Assembly: GCF_000801105.2 (NCBI RefSeq)
Contig: NC_079517.1
Location: forward strand, 16,616,001-16,680,000
Length of the DNA stretch: 64,000 nt
From: Raphanus sativus
Taxonomy: Eukaryota; Streptophyta; Magnoliopsida; Brassicales; Brassicaceae
Reading direction: 5' to 3'
The notes beneath the pieces were generated by a model. It did no database searches, had not been told where the DNA came from, and was given only the letters and a program-made list of their open reading frames with translations. Positions 44,766 to 57,223 of this stretch are shown here, in pieces (within the stretch, counting starts at the first letter, position 1; every line of letters starts with the position of its first letter). The position numbers and the translations under genes are program-made.

Positions 44766-46114
44766 CTAGATTTTGACCCGCGTTTCGAAAGCGCGGATAT
44801 TATTTTTCACTTTTATAAAATATATTATTTATTTGTAATTATTGAATTTATTTATTTTAATAAAATTTTATTTATAATAAATTTGACACATAGAGTATCT
44901 CTGATAAATTATGTATTTCTCTAGTTTTGTTTTATTCGCTCTTTAATCAACATATTTATTTGGCTTGTTGTTAAAATAAATGATGATAGACTTTGATCTC
45001 TGCATCTCCGCGGATGTATATTTTAAAAAATATGATGATATTTGTTTTTCATGTAATTATTAGGGTTTGGCAAAATGAATCCAAAGAACAGAACTGATAC
45101 CAATCCGTAAATATAGTACCAAACCTGAACATAAATTGATTAAATATTCGAATTATTCAAAATTTTGTTAGTTAGAGAACCGAATCGGATCCGAACCGAA
45201 GTATTCGTGTACCTGAATTTATCTAAAAATAGATTTATATACTTATATATTAATTATTTTTATATTTAACGTATATAAAACATCAAGAATGATACTTTTA
45301 AATTGGTTTAAAATACTTGAAAATATATATAGATAGTCAAAAACAAATATCTGAAATAGTTAAAGTATACTCAAATCACCAAAAATACTTAAAATAATTA
45401 TTGATTTCGTATCCAAATTTTTAAATCAAACCAATTGATATGTTAAGCTTAGGTATTCTAACATATATTATTTAAATTTATAGGTAATATATTACTTTAT
45501 TTATATATTTTGAGAAATTTTAAATATATAGTGATTTAAAACTTTAAATAGGTTAGCCAAACCCAAACCAAACCCGCAAAGATCCGAATCAAACTCAAAC
45601 AAAAATTTAGAACATCCTAATAGGACTGAAACTTTGACCTCGAAAACCCGAAACGCAAACCGATCAGAACCAAACCCGTATGGATGTCTGAAAACCCATC
45701 CTTAGTCATTATTATATATCGTATAATTTCATCATATAATTAATCATATTTTATATGTACCATCATATAAGTTATCATATAATTAATAGTATTTAATACG
45801 TATCATCATATAAATAATTACATATATTATATTTTAAAAACTTAATATGAAATATAAAGACCATAATTTGAGTTGGTATTTCAAATTGGGTTTTGTATTG
45901 TATTTTTCTTATATATATTGAAAACATTCTTTTATAATGGACTTAATAACTTAAGTCCATTACTTTTTCTATTTAATATTACTATCTTTGTTTCCAAACA
46001 AATTTTTTTTTTAAAAGACTACAATCAATGTTTCCAAATACAACAAATTTTTTTAATACTTTTATCCAAATATCCAAACATAACGAAATTGTACTTCAGC
46101 CTTAATAATATAGA
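44766..46114 (-). mobile_element. Non-autonomous Helitron (1.35 kb)
   Basis: On the minus strand it starts TCTATATTATTAAGGC at 46114 after A and ends hairpin (CCGCGCTTTCGAAACGCGG) then CTAG at 44766 before T. No coding. It contains the dispersed AT-rich module at 45060-45690, in the opposite orientation relative to the termini compared with the Helitron at 33.7-35.0 kb. Confidence 0.88.
45060..45690 (+). repeat. Dispersed AT-rich repeat module, forward copy
   Basis: Parallels 34330-34930: GAACCGAATCGGATCCGAACC, an AT-rich middle, then TAGGTTAGCCAAACCC. Non-coding. Confidence 0.6.
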
Positions 46115-48043
46115 TTCCATCAATGTTATAATGATGAAGATAATTTAGACTTTTTTCCCTGAATCACTTTCTCACGTTCTTCTTTCTTTTTCGTAGGGAT
46201 ATACATTTTTTACCGTAATGGATTGATTGCCTTTTGATCACCTAAATTTACGAGCATCTAAATCCTTGCAAAATCTTTTTTTTGGTAAAAGTCTTTGCAA
46301 AACGTGAATCAGTCACCATCTCATTTTTGTTCACCCAGTATCCCTTACTTCCATTAATATTCTTCCCCAACTACTTTACCCACGTCACCACCACCATCGT
46401 TTTACCTACTAAGCTCTTGTATAAATCCATAAGCATGTATAAACGTTTTTCTCTCGGAACGCATCGCTCCTCATTTCTTTACTTTATTCCGATCCTTTGA
46501 CATCCGCATGACTTATCAACAACTTGTTTGTTCCATGATACTTTTTGGAGTTTTTATCAAATACCAAAATATCATGGATTTATGTATTTTAACTTTTAAT
46601 TAAGTGTAATGTTGAACAAACTTGTGTTACTACATGCAACTAAATTACAAAGAGAACATATGCCCGTTACATCAAATAGTTAGCTACATGGTTTAAATTT
46701 TCGATGCAGTTAATTGCACACGAGAATTCATTCCTGACAGAAAGAAGAAATCCAAAAGCAATTGAAACTGTGAATAAAATAAAATAATATAGTTCAATAG
46801 CAAAAGCAGCAAACATCATGAACATATGTTTGATATACTATAAGTGTGAAACAAATGTGTTTCAGACATATTAATCAGACTCAAATATTTCAAATGTATG
46901 TATAGCTTTATTTTTCACAAAGAATGTAGAACACGACCCATCTTTTATTTTTGACTTATAAATAGAATTGAAACTATGTTGTCTCAGTAACTAGGTTGGT
47001 TAATATTAATATATCTCACTACTGAATACTGATCTAAAACTAAGAATGCCAAGAAATGTCCGAGAACCATAATAAAAAAAAAAAGATTGTAAAGATTACA
47101 TGCATGAAACAAATTAACGCCACCCATTCATCATCTCGTCAACTTGTGTCACAAAAACCATGCTCAGAAGCATAATCTAATCAACAAGAGTGAACAACAT
47201 ATATACATCTACAAGAAAATTGTGAAGCCGTTTCTAAAACCTTACAAACATTTTAAGAAGTTAGAAGACAATTCAAAGGGTTTACGTAGCAAGACAGAAC
47301 ATAACTGTGTGCCTCATATGACTAGGGATCGTAAACCCCGCTGCCCGGGGGTTTGTGTTTGTTTGTTTGTTATTCATTATGCATGCAATTGAAACGAAAT
47401 GTTTATGTTACTGACTTGCTGGTTTATTTGTGTAATGTGGGCTACTACCGATGTACTCATATCTATAGTATTATTGTTTTTTTTTCTGATCTTTATTCAG
47501 GCAAGTTATTCTTTTTTCATAACAAATTTATATTGTTTTTTTTGTGTACGTTGATTTTCGTCGAGCATAATAGAGTGCTTTTCTACAGTCTTCTTTAAAG
47601 AATGATTTAGATTTTTCATCCAATTTTGTTTAACTTTCGACTATGTGGTTTTTTTTGTACAATTTGCTGTTTTTAGTCTGCACAATCTTATTTCTTAAGA
47701 GTTGCCCTTTTGAAGTTTCTGTTAGAAACTTTTTAGTATAAGTTAAAAGTTCAGTCAGTTGCAGGCAAGTGAGACTCAAAAAATATTAAAATATCTTATG
47801 TATGTAAGTAAGACATTCTTTTCTATCATTTAAAGTAAGTAAGACATTCGATCAAAAAATAAGTAAGACATTCTTTTCTTAACTGATGCTCAACTTGAGA
47901 TTGTTGAAACTGAGTCTTGAATAGAACCTTTAAGGCGACAATGTGGTTGCTCTGTTTGACATTTGCATACATTGTGTGAGAATTTGAGGAAAACAAACAA
48001 AGTAAATATCTAAAACAAATGTTATGTGTGGATGGATACTAAC
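46115..48043. other. Spacer, no gene seen
   Basis: AT-rich with only short unsupported open frames. Genes matching At3g58460-58480 are absent from this interval. Confidence 0.5.
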
Positions 48044-48160
48044 CCGCTTCTCTCAAGCAAGATGAACGTGACAAAACTTGCCACTTCCAAGGGGCTTTCC
48101 AATGTCGAAATCATTCAGACTCCACCTCTTCTGCGCAACTGCAGAGACATCTGAAACCTC
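48044..48160 (-). pseudogene. Aurora-kinase exon fragment with premature stop
   Basis: A 39-codon exon with an acceptor (CAG before 48160) and a donor (GTTAGT after 48044). It encodes the start of a kinase domain: KRWSLNDFDIGKPLGSGKFG, the ATP-binding glycine loop of plant Aurora 1/2 kinases. Near its end a TGA replaces the Arg codon expected in LAREKR, so it cannot extend into a kinase. No further kinase exons are visible to the left on this strand. It lies 174 bp downstream of the GH3 fragment in the same orientation. Confidence 0.75.
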
Positions 48161-48333
48161 CTGATGAAAACAAAGTCCAACAAAACATAATGAGACAAAA
48201 AAACAATGGATTCATAAATTCAAAACACACCTCACCCACAAGATAAGTAAATGAAGAAACACAAATATTAAAGCTGGTCTCATGTTTATAGACTTACAAA
48301 AGTTTAGTCATGAAGAATAGTTAAAAGACTTGC

Positions 48334-48847
48334 CTGGTGACTCCAAGGCCCACATTGTGAGGGAAATGGTGGCACCATACACGTTGTTGTGACCGTGGAC
48401 AGCATCAATTCCATAGATCATGGGGATCCCAAGGCGGGTGGAAAGAGCAGCCTTCTGAATCTCGTTGACCATGTTCACCCAAGCTTCAGGTGTGGCCTTT
48501 GGTGCAGGCACACTTCCTCCACCACTCAACACACTCCCTACACATACATTAAAGATCAACTCAGTTAGACAATATATGGAACAATTAAAAACAGTTCCAA
48601 AGATTGCTTTCATACCAATGAAGTAGTTCTTCATGACATCAGCTGTGGCGACGCTATATTCGATCTGAACCATCTGACCAATCTTCTCTTGGAGAGTCAT
48701 GCGGTTCGTCAGGTCTCTGATTCTTGCACCTAAAGGCTGCTTTGGATCCTTGTACGTTGGAGCACCCCCATCACCACCATCAGCACCAGCGGCCAGGGTG
48801 CAGTCCAACAGCAGAAGAAGACATAAAGACTAACTCAAAGTCCTCAT
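48334..48847 (-). pseudogene. GH3 beta-glucosidase 5' exons, broken
   Basis: Two exons on the minus strand, 48616-48847 and 48334-48537. The first has an ATG with an in-frame TAG five codons later, inside what was a signal peptide (SLCLLLLL), then the family-typical [20 protein letters not shown]. The second has [15 protein letters not shown] and [16 protein letters not shown], after which one T is missing and the frame is lost at the expected FPHNVG. The following donor is GC instead of GT. The rest of the roughly 620-residue glucan-hydrolase-like enzyme, with its catalytic residues, is absent. The closest recalled family member is At5g20950, not a local gene, so the fragment was moved here. 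Confidence 0.85.
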
Positions 48848-50791
48848 TTTTCCTACAACAACAACACAAGTGGAGATAATGAGATCTAAGCTATTAGTTC
48901 CATTGTATACCAAATCTATTAAAAAACGCAACATTGTAAATCCGAAAGCTTGGATGAACTAAAGAGGTAACATTACCGGAGAGAGCTAGAATTCTTCTTC
49001 AAGATCCAACTTGATTGTGTCCCCTCCGCTTGAGCCTTCCTTTTTCTTTTTCTCTTAAGAGTTTCTCAGATTTCAATATTATTTTCTCTGAACATGCACT
49101 AAATATTCTGACAATAGCCTCTAAATACAATACAATGTAGGAACTCATGAGATTTAGCTGCAACACAGGTTAAAAATAAAACAAATCATTAATTCCATAA
49201 GCACTGCCATATCTAATACACATAGACATTACAGACCTAATTTACCTCTTCTTCTTAACTTCCAGGCATCGTTGATCTGAGAGGATCTAGTACTGAAACC
49301 ACAATTTCGGTTCTCCACGACACCCAACCCCAGAAACCTTATAAACTCCTTTGCTGAAGGTCGACGACGGCGGAGCAGTCTCTCCACGAGACAAAACGCT
49401 CGAACTGGAGCTTCTCGCCGCGGAAGATGAGAGAGTTGGTAGAAAGGAAACGAAGGGTCACTTTGGAGTCTGGAAAAGGAGAAGAAGGCTCGCCCTTCTG
49501 GAGGAGAGGAGAACGTATGGACGAAATTTCTATGAGTTTGAGAAAATAAAAATAAAACTCAAAATAAGAAGGAGCAAACCCAGATGAGAAACTCAATCAG
49601 AAATCTTTATGGGGTGGTGGTGTTGGTACAAAAGAATAAGGAAGAAAGTTCAGTTTAAAAAAAAAAAGAATAAGGAAGAAAGTAATAAACTTTTACGATT
49701 GGAGAAGAGGAAACAGAAGAAACATACAGTCTCGAAGATGAAGTAGGTAACCTAAACGTTACCGAGCCAACTGCCAAGCCCAGCAGACATAAAACAGAAA
49801 GCGATCATAAACGATGGTGACCGGAAGAGGAATCGCCAGGGGAAAGATCAAGACTGAAGAGTAATACGGCGGAATCCCTAATCGTCTTCTATTTGGTTTC
49901 GTCGACAACCCTGTAAAAGATATGGGTTTACAGAATGGCATTTCAATTAAAGGCCCAAAAAAGCCCACCTGAGAAAACGATGACGTGGTAAGCAGGGAGA
50001 GCCTCAACTGCGGCATTATATTATAGATTGGAGATGAACAACTCACCTTGAGAAAATCTTGGTAACGGTTGGCTTTAGGTAAGGTAAAGAGAGAAAAGGA
50101 CTCTAGGGTCAAGCTTTTATATACTGTCTCAAAACAATTAAAAGATTTTTTGGTTTGATTTATTTTGATTAGCATTTTCTATATACAATTAAAAATCAAA
50201 ATTATTAATGGGACATCAACTTTATATGCTAAGTCATCTTGTAAGAACAGGGCATCCACGTAATAAGATCATTCTTCATTTAAACCCTGCATCTTACATT
50301 ACAAAAAATATCTAAGTTGGTCACTTCACATGAGAATTTGCTTATATATATTGACCTCAAGCCTTTCAAGTTCTTGAGCCAAAGGACTCTCCCAAGACTT
50401 GATCCTCTTAATCTAACCGGGGCAGAAGGAGATGGGTTAGAAGAGCTTGAAGCTCTTGGAGATAATTGAGCTTGCTCAAGACCCGAAACTGAAGCTCTGA
50501 AAAGTCATCTCTCATGCACCCAGTACTCCATCTCGAATATAGTCATCTCCTTTGGTATAGGCATCTCGTATTCTTCAATGTTTTTTGCGTCAAACAGATG
50601 ATCAAACAACCGGTTTTCCGGTTAAGAATGCATACAAACGACGAAAGGTTGGGTTGAGTTTCGTATATGACGCAAAACAAATCGTTCAACACCACATTTA
50701 AAACTTTTATTCATATACAAACGGAATGAAAAAGAGAGTAGTCATCACACTACAGAGCAAAACACAAAAGTGATCGTCACATGGTTTTTCC
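48848..50791. other. Spacer upstream of the chimeric relic; possible extra captured sequence
   Basis: The minus strand at 49240-49950 is less AT-rich than true spacer and holds two open frames without recognisable domains. It may be the 5' leader of the captured GH3 gene or other captured sequence. From 50200 the DNA looks like ordinary flank of the stress-protein gene. Confidence 0.35.
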
Positions 50792-51822
50792 TCAGTTGCT
50801 CTTGTGTTCCTTAGTGCTACTACTGGTCGAGGTTTCTCTAGGTGGTCGCACGATGAGAATAGGACATTTCGCATGTTGAGCACAGTAATCACTCACACTC
50901 CCTAGAAAGGCCCTGCGTGTATCCCAAACTAATGTTCAAAACCGTTGACCAAAAGAGAAAAGACTCATGTAATGAGAATACAAATATCAAAGTTTGTCAC
51001 CTCTTGATCATGCCAAGTCCACGGCTACCAACAACAAGAAGATCCACGTGAGTTTGTTCGACTGCTTGGCATATCATCTCCTTAGGATCTCCTTCCAATA
51101 TCATCGTTTCTGTCTTCACCTAAAACATCAAAACCAAAATCTCGAAAGTAACTTATCAACTTATACAAGATCGACCCTGAAATCTAAGAGACCATAAACA
51201 TTTTTGAACTAATTTAATAAAAAAACTCATGTATAATAACATTTTGGAAGACATTGTGAGAAACCATCCGACTGTGGTTCTGGACCGGCCCTTAACTTAT
51301 CTCATGCAAACTCATGAAATGTAAAAAATAATCTTTGTAGTTACATATTACGCACCATTTTGCCACGACATATCTCCAATGACCGTGTGAACAGCTTGGC
51401 CGTGCTCTCTTCTCGTGCTTTCTTCATTGATTCAGGAACTGAATCTGTCGCATACACAGCCGAAGCTACCAATAATTCAAATCCCGTAATTAATTAATAT
51501 GTATGTTAATCAATTCCCATAATTCATGCATAGAAATTTCTGAACCAATGATGATGTTTCCTTTACCAGTTCCACCAGAAGGGTAGATATATTGAAGGTA
51601 TGTTGGATGGACATGAACCAACGTCAGTAAACCGCCTGCTTGATCGGTTTCCGGTTCTGCGCTAATAACATCTCTGAGATGTTCAACTGCCCATTCCAAC
51701 GCATAGAAGCTATTCTTGCTTTCATCCATCGCAACCATAACCTTCAACTTCTTTTTGCTCTGCTTAGCCATCGTTGTTGTAGCTTCCGTGTCCACCCCAA
51801 TCGCATCAACGTAAGTCTCCAT
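50792..51822 (-). CDS. Universal stress protein (UspA-type ATP-binding)
   Basis: Four exons on the minus strand: 51567-51822, 51356-51465, 51001-51119, 50792-50912; 201 residues. The Usp fold starts at KVMVAMDES and ends CPILIVRPP. The ATP-binding signature G-2X-G-9X-G(S) is present as GSRG followed nine residues later by GSVS. Such proteins are small nucleotide-binding stress regulators in the cytosol. The Ser/Thr-rich tail after RPPRE is variable in the family. Positional counterpart of At3g58450. Confidence 0.93.
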
Positions 51823-52434
51823 ATTTTTCCGTACGCTTTTTTCTTTTCTTATTGTTTGGTTTAATTTATTTATTCGGCTTTAGCTACTAGCTACTTTGAT
51901 GTGTTTTCATAAAATATATTGTATCGGGCGTAACGTAACGCTAATGTGCATAGTGAGCAGGTGGAAGCTGGAGACTGACATATGTTTTATGATCGATCTT
52001 TGGATTGACACATCTCATTTGTGATGGAGACGTGTCTTGTTCCTAACGTAGATAACGCTTGTTTTGCACATTCAAGGAATCGATAAATCTTTATAGTAAA
52101 AGAAAGACTTCTGGTTTAGATTCGAGTATGGATCAGTTACCATTACCCATTTTGCCTTGAGAGGTGTACTTTTTATGTCTGGTTTTCTTTTCTTGGCTCA
52201 AAACATCAACTTTATCAAATCAAATATTTACAAAGGTTTACAAATTTGTAAAACAATATTTTAACCTAGAATATCCCACCAATGTGAAAGAGTCCAAACC
52301 AATCGATACAATGAAATGTACACTATTTTTCAATATAATTTTTGGTAACACTTATTGAAATATTTAAATAAGACTTAAAACATCACAAGTTTAGTTTGTT
52401 GAATTTAAAATAAATCATGAGTTTTAATTGAAAA
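51823..52434. other. Promoter side of the stress-protein gene
   Basis: The leader and promoter on the minus strand lie within the first few hundred bases. No other gene seen. Confidence 0.4.
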
Positions 52435-54607
52435 CTAGATTTTGCAGGATTTTTCAGTTTGAAAATCTATTTTAACTTTTTAAACAAATAATTTATTATT
52501 GTAAAAATTATAAATTCATATTTATATTTTTATATATTTTGATTAACTATTATGGCTTTTTAATTGTACAATAAATTATCTTAATTGTATTGAGCTTAAA
52601 ATTTAATTTTGATTAGTTAATTAAATAAGATGACCCGTGTTTGTTACAATTTTCATATATTATATATAATTATGCGATTGTTATCATCTAACTTAGGACT
52701 GCTATCGTTTAATCTATTGTTTACTATTTTTCAATGCCTATAACAATATATTATTTATTTTTTGAAAAGGTTTTATAATAAAACAATTTATGTTTTTAAT
52801 AAATATTTTAGAATAATATATTGTTACCATATAAACATCAATATCTTACTGAAATTTTAAAATATTATAGTACCTCAGATTGTTAAATATGAAAAAAATG
52901 TTTGTTAAAAATTCGGATATATTTTCTTGTAGTTAATAAAGTAAAAACTCTACAATTAATAATGTCGCGATTATGATAATTTATTAATTTATAGATTTAT
53001 ATATTTAAATAAATTTTCCATTTTTGGATTTATATTTCTTTTTTATTAAAAAAAGAGATAATTTTTTTTTCATAATATTATATATTACTTAAACTTTATA
53101 GATCTAAATTTCATCTATTTTTATGAGATTATTTGATACATTTTTGCATATTGAATACATATGGACGCATACAACTGAGTTTTTATATGTAATTTAATAA
53201 TGTAATACCAAAATATTGAAATAAACAATAAAAATTAGAGATATAATTAGTTTTGAAGATTAATAATCAATAAAGTGCTTTTATGTATAGATAAAATTTA
53301 CATATATCATATTATTAAATTATGATTTTATTGGAACCATATATTTAATTAGGAGTTTTCTAAATATTATTATTTTGTTATTTTATCAAATTATGTCGTA
53401 TTTTATATAGACCCAACTTGGGATCAGAAGAATTTATTAATTTATCGAGTATTAATTTATAAATCTTTTACTTATGCATTAAAATTTGCTACCTATTAAA
53501 TTTGTGTACATAATGAACTTTATTTATTGTTGAGTGAGAAAATTTTATATCTTTAAAAAATGTTAACATTGTGCTATATGCAAAGATTTTTATTTTTTTT
53601 GCAATAACCATATATTATCGTTTTCCATTAAGAAAAAGTTTCTTTAATGCATTTGATCAAACAACGTCTTTGCAGCTTTACAGTCACCAGTCTCACGTAA
53701 TTAATTCGTGAAGAGAGGATAGTGTGAGATCTAGTTTTGTTATCATTATGCTCTTTTACTAATTTGAAAATATTTTGAAAATATCCAAATTGTTGAGAGT
53801 ATTATCGAACAGGTAGGATATATATACCGTTTAATAATCAATTAGGTGGATGTCCACAATTTTTCGGGGTTGACGGTTATGTAATAATATATTTATTATA
53901 ATTTGTCAAATTAAGATATTTGTTATAGTTATGCTCTTTTACTCATTTGAAAATATTTTGAAAATATCCAAATTGTTGAGAGTATTATCGAACAGGTAGT
54001 ACATATATACCGTTTAATAATCAATTAGGTGGATGTCCGCAATTTTGCGGGTTTGACGGTTATGTAATAATATATTTATTATAATTTATCAAATTAAGAT
54101 ATTTTTTCATCATCAAAAATTGTATATGGGTTTACTGTTAAATATTTTTAAAGAATAATTATTTTTAAAAAATATGATTATGACTATTTTAAATATCAGT
54201 TAATATTTTGTATTTAAATCGTTTACTAAAAATGAGTTTTGAAGGTATGTAGTATTGAAACATTTGATTTTTAAATAATTTGTAGCTAAAGTCATGTGTC
54301 TTTATTAAGATTAAAAGATAAAATAATATGATTGTTACACATTCTCTACATATTCATATCCAGCTACATAGGAATATAAAACTACTATATCAATTCTATA
54401 AATTACTTTTGAGATATATTATATAGTTTATAAAAACTTGAGTAATATAATGATTTTACGAGTAGTAATATATAGTATGTGTGTCCAAAAAAGTAACTAA
54501 AACTAAAATAATTATTTATTATTATATTTGGTAATGACATATCATTTGTAAATATCTAACAAAACTAAGGACGTAATCTTATAGGGATTCTGCTTTAATA
54601 GTATAGA
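52435..54607 (-). mobile_element. Helitron (about 2.2 kb), diverged 3' end
   Basis: On the minus strand the 5' end is TCTATACTATTAAAGC at 54607 after A. The 3' end is CAAAATCTAG at 52435 before T, but the GC-rich hairpin is decayed. No ORF. Contains the 183 bp tandem duplication at 53748-54103. Confidence 0.7.
53748..54103. repeat. Tandem duplication, period 183 bp
   Basis: Two nearly identical copies, beginning ATGCTCTTTTACT at 53748 and 53931 and both ending AAATTAAGATATT. Differences are few, so the duplication is recent relative to the Helitron. Confidence 0.93.
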
Positions 54608-54684
54608 TATGAAAAGAAATAAGTAACGGGCTAATATGTTTTAGATCTAACTGATATTAATGAATGAAATAGTATGAAAAATTT

Positions 54685-54727
54685 ATCCTACATCGGCTAG
54701 GAGGAGAAGTGATGTGTAGTATAAATA
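54685..54727 (+). promoter_or_regulatory. snRNA-type promoter: USE plus TATA box, Pol III spacing
   Basis: ATCCTACATCG at 54685-54695 matches the plant upstream sequence element (RTCCCACATCG) with one mismatch. TATAAATA follows at 54720-54727. The 24 bp between them is the spacing of Pol III-class plant snRNA genes, not the about 34 bp of Pol II-class genes. Confidence 0.6.
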
Positions 54728-54749
54728 TGTGCACACTCCTATCTATGTT

Positions 54750-54857
54750 CAGATGGCACATGGTAGAGCTGGATTTGTCCCTCACACGCGGCTAACATTT
54801 GGCTAGTCTGGCATCGGCTTGGATTTTGGATTTTGGACTAAGTTAAGCTTAATTTTT
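54750..54857 (+). ncRNA. Putative small RNA driven by the USE/TATA promoter
   Basis: If transcription starts about 23-30 bp past the TATA box, the RNA would begin near 54750 and could stop at the T5 run at 54853-54857, giving roughly 105 nt. The sequence does not match U6, U3 or 7SL as I know them. It could be MRP RNA, a snoRNA or a dead copy of one. Entirely inferred from the promoter. Confidence 0.3.
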
Positions 54858-56636
54858 GGGTCTATTTCCGAATCAAAAACATCAGGTAGTCTGTTTTAAA
54901 CGGTGTGTTGTTCGTCTCAAAACGACATGCATTTTGTCAGTTCGTCCAATATATTTTTAAATGAGAAGAAAGCGTTTTGAGAAATAAGTTTTGCAATTCA
55001 AGTTTCTTCGATCTCCATGAAATTCTCGCCCACGTGCAGCGCTTGTTGTAAAAATTAGATATTTTTCTTCTCTTGAAATAAACCCAACTCTCTTCATTCA
55101 TTTCTCACTTCTCTAATCGAAGACCAACAATAAAATACCTCTAAACGTAAGTCTTTAGATCGAGAGTTTCGTAGTGTTCTTAGTTCGTAGGAACAGTTCA
55201 GAGCGCAGCGTCACTGTTCATCACAGTTTTGTCTTGGCATTTGTATTCGCTATGATCTGTCGCACATACAGAACGAATATAAAGATTTAAGAAAATAGAT
55301 CATATCTCGACTTCCTGGTTATGTTTTCGAAATTCTTAAATCGTGTTTTCATTTCGTTTATTTTCCTTAACATCGGTTTTATCTAATCGTTTATGTCAAT
55401 ACGATTTTCCGGCTTTTACGTAGTTTTATGGGAAATATTTGAATCCAATTTCTCCGAAATCTACCGAGCGTTAAATTACTTTTGTGTAGTTTTTTCAAAA
55501 GAAAATAAAGTTGATCTAGTTGAACATAAAAGTAAACCAGGAGCACGAATCAAACTTTTTGAAATTTGGTTTCTCTAGAATTTATAGAAGGCAATTCTTC
55601 TAAATAGACTATTTTAATGTTTTGTCAAAAAATAGCAAACAAAGAAGAAATGACCAAAATATTTCATTTAAGGAGACAAAAGACTTTTATACTCTAGATA
55701 TATAAATACAAATAAATCAATAAATCAATAAATAAAATAAAAAAATAAAAAGTTTATTTGTATTTTTGAATTATATATTTTCAAATCCGATACTTTTTTA
55801 TAAATTTTTTTTTCAAATTTGTTTTTTCGAAATTGTTTTTTTTCAAGTTTTCTTTTTGAAATTCGAAAATGCTTTTTGAAACTATTTTAATTTTTTTTTC
55901 AAAACTTTAGTATTTATATTTTGTTTTATAAAACTTTAACACATTAACCCAAAACCCCACATCTTAACTCTAAACCCTAAAATTTAGATTAATTAATCTT
56001 GTGGGTATAAATGTAAATTAACCCATTTAATGAAATATTTGATCATTTTTTTCTTTGTATGTTATATTTGTGAAGAATATTATTAGTGCTATCCAAGAGA
56101 ATTTTTCATTTATAAAAAATATTTTTAGCTGTTTTTTAAAGTGAGTTGTTAAAAAAAACGGTTTTAAAAGTGCTGAATTTTTAGTTTTTTATGATTAATA
56201 AATGATTTCTATTCGTTATTCTCTCTCTAAAAAAACAAGAACTATTTTAAATGGCAATTTGAAATAAAAATCTTACACAAAAAAGGACTAAAAAGGAAGT
56301 TTAGACATTAAAATTGTTCCTCTCTTTAGAAAGACAAATTCTCTCTTGTTCTCTCAACTTTAGAGGAATCATCTTTTTGTTCTGACGAGTCTTTTGGTGT
56401 GATTTTCAACTTTAGAGGAATCACCCTATATTTTCTCTGATTTTGTGTTGAAGCTAATAAACAGACAACTTCAAGCTCCTCGGATTTAGTTAAATCCCGA
56501 TGATTTCAAAATTGAATTAGATTAATCTAATTATGGTTTAGTTAAGTTTGTCTCGTGTTATCCATCCCTAGCAATGTCTCTTTCTTTAATACCATAAACC
56601 CTCCCATTTCAGATTCCGATATCGTTGTGAATGGTA
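54858..56636. other. Spacer, no gene seen
   Basis: Mixed composition up to 55600, then AT-rich. No supportable exon. Confidence 0.45.
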
Positions 56637-57223
56637 ATGGAAGAGCAGCAAATGGAGAAGAAGTTCACTTGGGTTTCACCAAACCTATCCTATTGTCTAG
56701 GCAACACGTGCTACTCTCGCCCCTACTCAGTCGCCGGCTGCAACTGGTAACCTTTTTAACTCTTGTTCTGTTTTGGGTTTGGGATTTGATTTTGATTTTA
56801 GATAAAGAGTTTGTTTTGTACAAGGTACCTCTCTGCTTGTCCTAAAGGAGACTACTTGTGCTTGTCTCTGGAACTTGAGCCTGAATCTTTGCCTCCAGGA
56901 TGGAGTAGAGACGTGAAGTTTAGCTTCACTATTATGAACAAGGGTTAACGTTAACAAGACATTAGGTGATTCTTGCTTGTTATTTCAGTTTCAAGTTCTG
57001 TAGTAGATATAATCTCTGTGTTTGCTGGTAAAGGTTTGATGATAACACGTCTAAAGAAGCCTCGGATGATCTTGATGATGATGGTGCTTCCTCTCATGTT
57101 TCAAATAATGGTGATGACACGTCTGAAGAAACCTCAGAGGATGGTGATGCATCCAAAGGCAATCTTGCTGATGATTATGACGATTATGGTCCTTTAAGCC
57201 AATCAAATATATCCTTCAAGTAA
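56637..57223 (+). pseudogene. MATH/TRAF-like gene remnant
   Basis: Exon-like segments at 56637-56746 and 56825-56947 join in frame and read as a MATH domain start: KKFTWV, then CYSRPYSVAGCNW and YPKG-type CPKGDYLCLSLE, then LPPGWSRDVKFSFTI. The frame stops at TAA after MNKG, well short of the about 130-residue domain. A third open segment at 57034-57223 encodes an Asp/Ser-rich acidic tail typical of linkers in these proteins. The first segment lacks the usual KNFSS after WV. It is likely a decayed member of the MATH cluster that follows the stress-protein gene in Arabidopsis (At3g58200-58440). Confidence 0.7.

Noticed and set aside
49339..50175. Minus-strand ORFs of 85 and 138 codons as genes
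   Set aside because: No recognisable domain. May be captured or leader sequence, so described as spacer only.
55960..55990. Telomere-like AAACCCTAAA words
   Set aside because: Only one or two units; no array, and such words are common in plant promoters.
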